Shown here piece by piece: positions 14,705 to 19,520 of a DNA stretch of 19,520 nucleotides. The stretch spans positions 1-19,520 of the forward strand of contig JAISTJ010000054.1 of NCBI GenBank assembly GCA_031272655.1. The letters run 5' to 3'. The stretch is from Tannerella sp. Lineage in GTDB: Bacteria > Bacteroidota > Bacteroidia > Bacteroidales > Tannerellaceae. Each line of letters begins with the position of its first letter. Positions within the stretch are counted from its first letter, which is position 1. Below the pieces are notes generated by a model. The model was given only the letters and a program-made list of their open reading frames with translations, made no database searches and was not told where the DNA came from. Position numbers and translations under genes: made by a program.

Positions 14705-15840
14705 TCAAGTTTCAGTTAGCGGCATGGAGCGAGACCGGTGGCAGGAAACATAATGAAGATTGTTTTGTCGTCGCCAAAAGCGTAGCCGATGGCAAATGGG
14801 ATTTCTCTACTAATGAGACCGTTTCGCTCGGCTACAAAGGCTCACTCATGGTTGTCTGCGACGGCATGGGAGGAATGAGCGCCGGAGAAGTGGCTTCAGC
14901 ACTTGCTGTTGATACTATAAAAGACTGGTTTTCAGCAGAAAAAATCAACGAACACATCCTGCTCTCGCCTGATTCCGTTCAACGATATATCTGCAAAGCT
15001 ATTCAGGCTGCCGATCACGCTATCAAGGAAGAAGCCGCCGCCAGCAAAGCGAAATCCGGCATGGGAAGCACACTCGTAATGTCTTGGATAGTAGGCAGAA
15101 GGATTTATATCGGATGGTGCGGCGACAGTCGGGCATATCGCTATAATCCCGAATCGGGGCTTGAACAGCTCACCCACGACCATTCATTCGTTCAGGAACT
15201 GATTGATTCTGGGGAACTTGACTATAATTCCGCCTTTGAACATCCTAACAGCAACATCATTACGCGCTGCCTTGGCGATACCGACTTGGACGCCGCGCCC
15301 GAAACTACTACCAAACACCTGCATAACGACGATGTTTTCCTGCTTTGCAGCGACGGTCTTTGCGGCGTCCTCAGCGAGTGGGATATTGAAGATATCATCG
15401 CAGCGAACATTTATGACATGAAAGCCTGCCGCGAAGCCTTGATCTCGCTTGCAGAGCGGAAAGGATGGCAGGATAACGTAACTCTCGCGCTGTGCCACAT
15501 TGTCGAAGGCGGCGTTACCGGCTCGCGCACCCAGACGGCAATAGAACCGCTACAAGTCGTTCGTCCGGTCTATCATAATGATACTCACACTGTTACGGAG
15601 AAAAAATATGTATTCAACATCAATATGCTCGTAACGGCATTGTGCAGCGTAATCATTTTGGCTGCAATAGCGTTTGTATGCGGTTACTTCACCGGTCGCC
15701 ACAACACACTCCAAAGTATCCGTAACAAAATAGAAGTAATACCCGCCGCCGAGCCAATCAACATTGACGAAAATCCCTACGAAAAAGTAGAGATAGGCGT
15801 AGCCCTCCCCGATTCCGCCGTTGTTACCCCGCCCGATTGA
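14701..15840 (+). CDS. PP2C-type protein phosphatase with C-terminal membrane anchor
   Basis: A 379-residue PPM/PP2C Ser/Thr phosphatase, the likely eraser for the two kinases of this operon. Metal-binding and catalytic landmarks are intact: RKHNED with Asp20, VVCDGMGGMSAGEVAS with Asp54 and Gly55, WCGDSRAYRY, LTHDHSFVQEL, CSDGL with Asp218 and WQDN with Asp258. The catalytic domain ends near 272. One membrane helix (about 309-331) follows, then a short tail of about 48 residues containing ENPYEKVEIGVA (357-368), nearly the same motif as beyond the membrane segment of the upstream kinase. Translation is coupled to the protease gene by an ATGA overlap. It is the last gene of the unit; a degenerate repeat follows rather than an obvious terminator. 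Confidence 0.94.
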   Translation: MIKFQLAAWSETGGRKHNEDCFVVAKSVADGKWDFSTNETVSLGYKGSLMVVCDGMGGMSAGEVASALAVDTIKDWFSAEKINEHILLSPDSVQRYICKAIQAADHAIKEEAAASKAKSGMGSTLVMSWIVGRRIYIGWCGDSRAYRYNPESGLEQLTHDHSFVQELIDSGELDYNSAFEHPNSNIITRCLGDTDLDAAPETTTKHLHNDDVFLLCSDGLCGVLSEWDIEDIIAANIYDMKACREALISLAERKGWQDNVTLALCHIVEGGVTGSRTQTAIEPLQVVRPVYHNDTHTVTEKKYVFNINMLVTALCSVIILAAIAFVCGYFTGRHNTLQSIRNKIEVIPAAEPINIDENPYEKVEIGVALPDSAVVTPPD

Positions 15841-15851
15841 AGAAACATCTT

Positions 15852-15951
15852 CCGTCATTGCATGCTCCCTCGTCCCCCATCATTGCGCACCCCTCGTTAC
15901 CCGTCATTGCGCACCCCTTGTTACCCGTCATTGCGAGGAACGAAGCAATCT
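15852..15951. repeat. Degenerate dispersed palindromic repeat, four units
   Basis: Four CATTGC-centred units start at 15856, 15881, 15905 and 15929 with spacing 25, 24 and 24 nt, each with a C-rich CCC(G/A)TCATTGC flank. The last unit completes ATTGC-GAGGAACGAA-GCAAT (15930-15949), the core of a widely dispersed bacterial intergenic repeat whose translation gives the familiar HCEERSNL peptide. Earlier units are broken copies. The palindrome could form a small hairpin behind the phosphatase gene. Confidence 0.75.
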
Positions 15952-15996
15952 ATTAAAAAATATCCTAATTTTTAGCGATATTTCAAAAATTATTAC

Positions 15997-16004
15997 TATC
16001 TTTG
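15997..16004 (+). promoter_or_regulatory. -7 box of the thrS promoter
   Basis: TATCTTTG followed by CGGCC, a perfect TAnnTTTG box, 31 nt before the thrS ATG. The -33 position is only T-rich (TTTAG near 15971). Confidence 0.75.
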
Positions 16005-16035
16005 CGGCCTCAAAAGATAAATTTTTTCAATACGA

Positions 16036-17967
16036 ATGATAAAAATTACTTTTCCGGACGGCTCTGTCAAGGAGTTTGAAAATGGAACGACCGCTTTGCA
16101 GATTGCTGAAAGTATCAGCCCCAGATTGGCACAGGACGTGCTGGTGGCGAAGGTCAACGACGAGGTTTACGACCTGACGCGACCTATTGACGCTGACGCG
16201 CGCCTGCAACTGTTTAAGTGGGACGACGAGGAAGGCAAGCACGCCTTCTGGCATTCGAGCGCGCACCTGATGGCGGAAGCGCTGCAGGCGCTCTATCCGC
16301 ACGTGAAGTTCGGCATCGGCCCGGCGGTCGATAACGGCTTCTATTACGACGTTGACCTTGGCGAGACCACCCTCAGCGACGAAGATTTCCCCGCTATCGA
16401 GGCTAAGATGCTCGCCCTTGCCGCCGCCAAAGAGCCTATCGAGCGCCGCGAGGTCTCGAAAAACGACGCCCTGCAAGCCTTCGGCGAGCGCGGCGAAGTC
16501 TATAAGACAGAACTAATCGGCGAACTCGAAGACGGACACATCACGACCTATACACAGGGCGAGTTCACCGACCTGTGCCGCGGACCGCACCTGCCCAACA
16601 CATCTTATATAAAGGCGGTGAAGATTACCGCCCTTGCCGGCGCATACTGGCGGGGCGACGAGAAACGCAAGCAACTGACGCGCGTTTACGGTATCACCTT
16701 CCCAAAGAAGAAACTGCTTGACGAGTACCTTGTGCTGCTCGAAGAGGCGAAGAAGCGCGACCACCGCAAGATAGGGCGCGAATTAGAACTGTTTACCTTC
16801 TCGCAGGCTGTCGGCGCAGGGCTGCCGCTGTGGTTGCCGCGAGGCACGCAGTTGAGGCTCAAACTCGAAGATTACCTCAAAAAGATACAGAAACGTTATG
16901 GCTATCAGCAGGTTATAACGCCGCATATAGGCGGGAAGCAACTCTACGTTACCTCCGGTCATTACGAGAAATACGGCAAGGATTCGTTTCAGCCTATCCA
17001 CACGCCGCAGGAGGGCGAAGAGTTCCTGCTCAAACCGATGAACTGCCCGCATCACTGCGAGATATTCAAAGCCTTCCCGCGCTCTTACAAAGACCTCCCG
17101 CTGAGGTTGGCAGAGTTTGGGACGGTCTATCGCTACGAGCAGAGCGGCGAGTTGCACGGTTTGACGCGCGTGCGCGGTTTCACCCAGGACGATGCACACC
17201 TCTTCTGCATGCCCGACCAGATAAAAGACGAGTTCCTCAAAGTGATGGACATCATCTTCACCATTTTCAAGGCGTTGAAGTTTGAGAACTACGAGGCGCA
17301 GATTTCCCTCCGCGACCCTAAGAACCGTGAGAAATACATCGGTTCGGACGAGAACTGGGAGAAAGCCGAGCGCGCTATCATCGAGGCATGCGAGGAGAAA
17401 GGTCTGCCGGCGCGGATAGAACTCGGCGAGGCAGCGTTCTACGGTCCTAAACTCGACTTCATGGTGCGCGACGCTATCGGTCGCCGCTGGCAACTCGGTA
17501 CTATTCAGGTGGATTACAACCTGCCGGAGCGCTTCGAGTTGGAATACACCAACCGCGACAACGGCAAGAGCCGCCCCGTGATGCTTCACCGCGCCCCCTT
17601 CGGCTCTATGGAACGCTTTGTGGCTGTGCTTATTGAGCATACCGCCGGCAAGTTCCCGCTATGGCTCGCCCCCGACCAGGTCGCCATCCTCCCTATCGGC
17701 GAGCGCTTCAACGAATACGCTTTCAAGGTGGCTCGCACGCTTCAAGAAAAAGACATCAGCGTTGTGGTGGACGACCGCAACGAGAAGATAGGACGCAAAA
17801 TACGTGATAATGAGTTGAAAAGGATACCCTACATGCTCATCGTCGGAGAAAAAGAAATGGAAAATGAAGAAGTTTCCGTAAGAAAACAGGGCGAAGGTGA
17901 CCAAGGTTCAAAAAAAATTAGTACCTTTGCAGCGCAAATTTTAGACGAAATGAACTTGACAGATTAA
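16036..17967 (+). CDS. thrS: Threonyl-tRNA synthetase
   Basis: A 643-residue class II aminoacyl-tRNA synthetase that charges tRNA-Thr. The N-terminal TGS domain covers about 1-62. The editing domain has His73 and His77 ([10 protein letters not shown]) and Cys181/His185 (CRGPH), so removal of mischarged Ser should be intact. The catalytic core carries the zinc ligands Cys337 (MNCPHHCE), His388 (DDAHLFC) and His518 (MLHRAPFGS), plus class II motifs such as [25 protein letters not shown] (quoted in part elsewhere as RVRGFTQDD). The C-terminal anticodon-binding domain is present from about 540 ([11 protein letters not shown]). Full length for the family. Its stop TAA shares one base with the infC ATG. 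The last codons contain a promoter-like box at 17922. Confidence 0.98.
   Translation: MIKITFPDGSVKEFENGTTALQIAESISPRLAQDVLVAKVNDEVYDLTRPIDADARLQLFKWDDEEGKHAFWHSSAHLMAEALQALYPHVKFGIGPAVDNGFYYDVDLGETTLSDEDFPAIEAKMLALAAAKEPIERREVSKNDALQAFGERGEVYKTELIGELEDGHITTYTQGEFTDLCRGPHLPNTSYIKAVKITALAGAYWRGDEKRKQLTRVYGITFPKKKLLDEYLVLLEEAKKRDHRKIGRELELFTFSQAVGAGLPLWLPRGTQLRLKLEDYLKKIQKRYGYQQVITPHIGGKQLYVTSGHYEKYGKDSFQPIHTPQEGEEFLLKPMNCPHHCEIFKAFPRSYKDLPLRLAEFGTVYRYEQSGELHGLTRVRGFTQDDAHLFCMPDQIKDEFLKVMDIIFTIFKALKFENYEAQISLRDPKNREKYIGSDENWEKAERAIIEACEEKGLPARIELGEAAFYGPKLDFMVRDAIGRRWQLGTIQVDYNLPERFELEYTNRDNGKSRPVMLHRAPFGSMERFVAVLIEHTAGKFPLWLAPDQVAILPIGERFNEYAFKVARTLQEKDISVVVDDRNEKIGRKIRDNELKRIPYMLIVGEKEMENEEVSVRKQGEGDQGSKKISTFAAQILDEMNLTD
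17922..17929 (+). promoter_or_regulatory. Possible internal infC promoter inside thrS
   Basis: TACCTTTG followed by CAGCG matches the Bacteroidota -7 box exactly and lies 37 nt before the infC ATG, inside the last codons of thrS. The -33 box is not recognisable, so activity is uncertain, but position and context fit a second promoter for infC-rpmI-rplT. Confidence 0.5.
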
Positions 17968-18674
17968 TGAGAAACGAGCGAAACAAAGAACAGTACAGGA
18001 TAAACGAGCGTATCAGCGCCCGCGAGGTACGCATCATCGGCGACAATGTAACGTCGGGCGTCTATAACCTGTCGAAAGCCCTCCAGATGGCAGAAGACAT
18101 GGGACACGACCTCGTGGAGATTTCGCCCAACGCCAACCCGCCTGTTTGTAAAATCATTGACTATCAGAAGTTTCTGTATCAGCAGAAGATTCGTCAAAAA
18201 GAGCAGAAAGCAAAGTCGGTAAAGATGGTCGTCAAGGAGATACGGTTTGGTCCGCAGACCGACGACCACGATTACAACTTCAAACTGCGTCACGCCCGCG
18301 AGTTCCTCGAAGAAGGCGCCAAGGTGAAAGCCTACGTGTTCTTCAAAGGGCGCTCGATACTGTTCAAAGAGCAGGGCGAGGTGCTACTGCTGCGGTTCGC
18401 CAACGACCTGGAAGAGTTCGGCAAGGTAGAGCAGATGCCTCTCCTCGAAGGCAAACGCATGCAGATAATGATAACGCCCAAGAAAGGGGCAAAGATGGCG
18501 GAAGGCGGCGGCGCTTCCGAGAGCGTTGCGCCAAGCAATGCTACCGGCGGCAACCGAAGCAGTAACGCCTCCGACAGTGGCAGCAGCAGCGGCAGCGCCA
18601 CAACCACCCTCGGCGACTATATCAAAACCAAGCCCCAACTGACGCTCAAACTCAACAAGCCGCAAGGCGGTTGA
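17967..18674 (+). CDS. infC: Translation initiation factor IF-3 with C-terminal extension
   Basis: A 235-residue IF-3, which binds the 30S subunit, prevents premature 50S joining and checks the start codon. The N-domain, about 8-80, has [15 protein letters not shown] and [15 protein letters not shown]. The C-domain, about 85-172, has [27 protein letters not shown] and the ending [14 protein letters not shown]. Normal IF-3 stops about here. This one continues for some 60 residues of Gly/Ser/Ala-rich low-complexity sequence ([21 protein letters not shown]) and a short end, [11 protein letters not shown]. The start is a plain ATG overlapping the thrS stop by one base, not the rare AUU/AUC-type start used for autoregulation in some bacteria, so translational coupling to thrS is likely. 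It is followed by an unusually long, repeat-filled spacer before rpmI. Confidence 0.96.
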   Translation: MRNERNKEQYRINERISAREVRIIGDNVTSGVYNLSKALQMAEDMGHDLVEISPNANPPVCKIIDYQKFLYQQKIRQKEQKAKSVKMVVKEIRFGPQTDDHDYNFKLRHAREFLEEGAKVKAYVFFKGRSILFKEQGEVLLLRFANDLEEFGKVEQMPLLEGKRMQIMITPKKGAKMAEGGGASESVAPSNATGGNRSSNASDSGSSSGSATTTLGDYIKTKPQLTLKLNKPQGG

Positions 18675-18690
18675 ACACGAGGACAGTAAG

Positions 18691-18796
18691 AATTTAAGAA
18701 TTAAGATTTAAGATTTAAGAATTAAGATTTAAGATTTAAGAATTAAGAATTAAGAATTAAGAATTAAGAATTAAGAATTAAGAATTAAGAATTAAG
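18691..18796. repeat. AT-rich 7-nt tandem repeat in the infC-rpmI spacer
   Basis: After one 8-nt unit (18691-18698), fourteen consecutive 7-nt units of the form AWTTAAG run without interruption from 18699 to 18796. The variable second base gives the order A,T,T,A,T,T and then eight A units. All frames contain stops, so it is not coding. The homogeneous right part looks recently expanded. Confidence 0.95.
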
Positions 18797-18801
18797 AAGT
18801 T

Positions 18802-18839
18802 CAAATCTTCAAATCTTCAAATTCTCAAATTCTCAAATT
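18802..18839. repeat. 8-nt tandem repeat next to the 7-nt array
   Basis: CAAATCTT twice (18802-18817), CAAATTCT twice (18818-18833), then a partial CAAATTA. A different unit from the adjacent 7-nt array, but the same style of simple intergenic repeat. Confidence 0.85.
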
Positions 18840-18847
18840 AATAAAAA

Positions 18848-18899
18848 CTTCGTGCCTTCTTAACTTCATGCCTTCGTGTTAAAAAAGAGCGACTTCGTG
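18848..18899. repeat. Scattered CTTCGTG repeats before rpmI
   Basis: CTTCGTG occurs at 18848, 18872 and 18893, with a CTTCATG variant at 18864, set in AT-rich sequence and joined by CCTTC and GTTA blocks. Irregular spacing argues against an operator array. It is a third simple repeat in the same spacer. Confidence 0.6.
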
Positions 18900-18952
18900 T
18901 TAGAAAAAAGAGAATTACTAATTTAATATAAATTTTAAAAAATTAAGAGATT

Positions 18953-19150
18953 ATGCCAAAATTGAAGACTAATTCCGGTTCAAAAAAGAGGTTCGCCCTT
19001 ACCGGAACAGGTAAAATTAAGAGGAAACATGCTTTCAAGAGTCATATTCTGACGAAGAAGACTAAAAAGCAGAAGAGAAATCTGACCCATGTAGGGTTGG
19101 TCGCTAATGCAGACAAGAACAACATCAAGAAATTGCTGTGTTTAAAGTAG
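18953..19150 (+). CDS. rpmI: Ribosomal protein bL35
   Basis: A 65-residue basic ribosomal protein of the large subunit. It shows the family pattern: [30 protein letters not shown], and a Lys-rich middle followed by a short C-terminus. Length is typical (about 64-66). The start follows an A-rich leader with AAGAGA about 5 nt upstream. It sits in the conserved infC-rpmI-rplT order, 278 nt after infC and 44 nt before rplT. No separate promoter box is visible in the spacer, so transcription probably comes through from thrS or from the box at 17922. Confidence 0.97.
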   Translation: MPKLKTNSGSKKRFALTGTGKIKRKHAFKSHILTKKTKKQKRNLTHVGLVANADKNNIKKLLCLK

Positions 19151-19194
19151 TTATTAGCGTTATGAGTTTATAAACATTTAAAATTCAGAAAATT

Positions 19195-19520
19195 ATGCCA
19201 AGATCAGTAAATCATGTTGCCTCAAGAGCAAAGAGAAAGAGAATTTTGAAACTCACCAGGGGTTATTTCGGCGCCCGCAGAAACGTGTGGACAGTAGCGA
19301 AGAACACTTGGGAGAAGGGATTGACGTATGCTTTTCGCGACCGTCGTAACAAGAAGCGCAACTTTCGCGCTTTGTGGATACAGCGTATCAACGCCGGCGC
19401 CCGTTTGGAAGGCTTGTCGTATTCGCGCCTTATGGGCGGGCTAAAAGAAGCGGGTATAGAGATAAACCGCAAAGTATTAGCCGATTTAGCGATGAACAAT
19501 CCCGAAGCGTTCAAGGCTAT
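19195..19520 (+). CDS. rplT: Ribosomal protein bL20, 3' partial
   Basis: The frame opens at ATG 19195 and runs off the right edge after 108 codons, so only a handful of C-terminal residues are missing (the family is about 115-118 long). It begins [18 protein letters not shown] and contains [39 protein letters not shown] and [18 protein letters not shown], all typical of bL20. The protein binds 23S rRNA early in 50S assembly, and in E. coli and B. subtilis it represses its own operon by binding mRNA. Whether it does so here cannot be judged; no obvious 23S-like mimic was recognised in the repeat-rich spacer. Confidence 0.97.
   Translation, partial: MPRSVNHVASRAKRKRILKLTRGYFGARRNVWTVAKNTWEKGLTYAFRDRRNKKRNFRALWIQRINAGARLEGLSYSRLMGGLKEAGIEINRKVLADLAMNNPEAFKA

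Noticed and set aside
9171..15840. Type VI secretion regulatory module (PpkA/PppA/Fha)
   Set aside because: The domain set is similar, but there are no Tss structural genes in the window, and the trypsin-like and Sel1 proteins do not fit that module.
15821..16039. Plus-strand 72-codon frame with HCAPLVTRHCEERSNL
   Set aside because: It is a translation of the dispersed palindromic repeat and the thrS promoter; no independent coding signal.
16783..17640. Long 285-codon minus-strand frame inside thrS
   Set aside because: Frame opposite a well-conserved thrS gene; the sequence has no recognisable domain and arises from the codon composition of thrS.
18691..18839. CRISPR array
   Set aside because: Units of 7 and 8 nt are contiguous with no spacers and no cas genes are present.

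Overview
The window looks like a chromosomal segment of a member of the Bacteroidales (Bacteroidota). The main evidence is the promoter vocabulary: TAnnTTTG -7 boxes recur upstream of transcription units (469-476, 4140-4147 minus, 4293-4300, 4490-4497, 9056-9063, 15997-16004, 17922-17929), and one has a clear -33 TTTG box 20 nt upstream. Start codons lack strong Shine-Dalgarno sequences and sit behind A-rich stretches, which fits. Paired DUF1573 proteins, MeaB, PfkA and the housekeeping proteins also read as Bacteroidota-like. Genus cannot be decided from the sequence alone.

Layout. Positions 1-434 hold the 3' part of a dihydrofolate reductase gene. A promoter at 469 then serves two tandem secreted DUF1573 proteins and the GTPase MeaB (508-3125). 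6-phosphofructokinase lies convergently on the minus strand, 3 bp from meaB, with its own promoter. A tRNA-Phe gene with the best promoter of the window and a strong hairpin terminator follows. Next is a run of four genes (4518-9005): a polyprenyl-phosphate sugar-1-phosphate transferase, ruvX, peptide deformylase and a large secreted TPR protein.

The accessory core is a five-gene, tightly packed unit (9171-15840) behind its own promoter. It encodes a zinc-ribbon/FHA protein, a Ser/Thr kinase with a C-terminal FHA domain, a second Ser/Thr kinase with one membrane segment and Sel1-like repeats, an FHA / membrane segment / trypsin-like protease, and a PP2C phosphatase with one membrane segment. 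These are writers, readers, an eraser and a likely proteolytic output of Thr phosphorylation, three of them membrane anchored. The transmembrane kinase and the phosphatase share a short motif (ENPYE..EIGVA) just beyond their membrane segments, which suggests a common partner. This is the best candidate for an interesting, possibly undescribed system here.

The last part is the conserved thrS-infC-rpmI-rplT translation cluster (16036 to the end; rplT is cut by the window edge). It is preceded by a degenerate dispersed palindromic repeat. It has a promoter-like box inside the end of thrS, an IF3 with an unusual Gly/Ser-rich tail, and an infC-rpmI spacer filled with short tandem repeats, including 14 consecutive 7-nt units.
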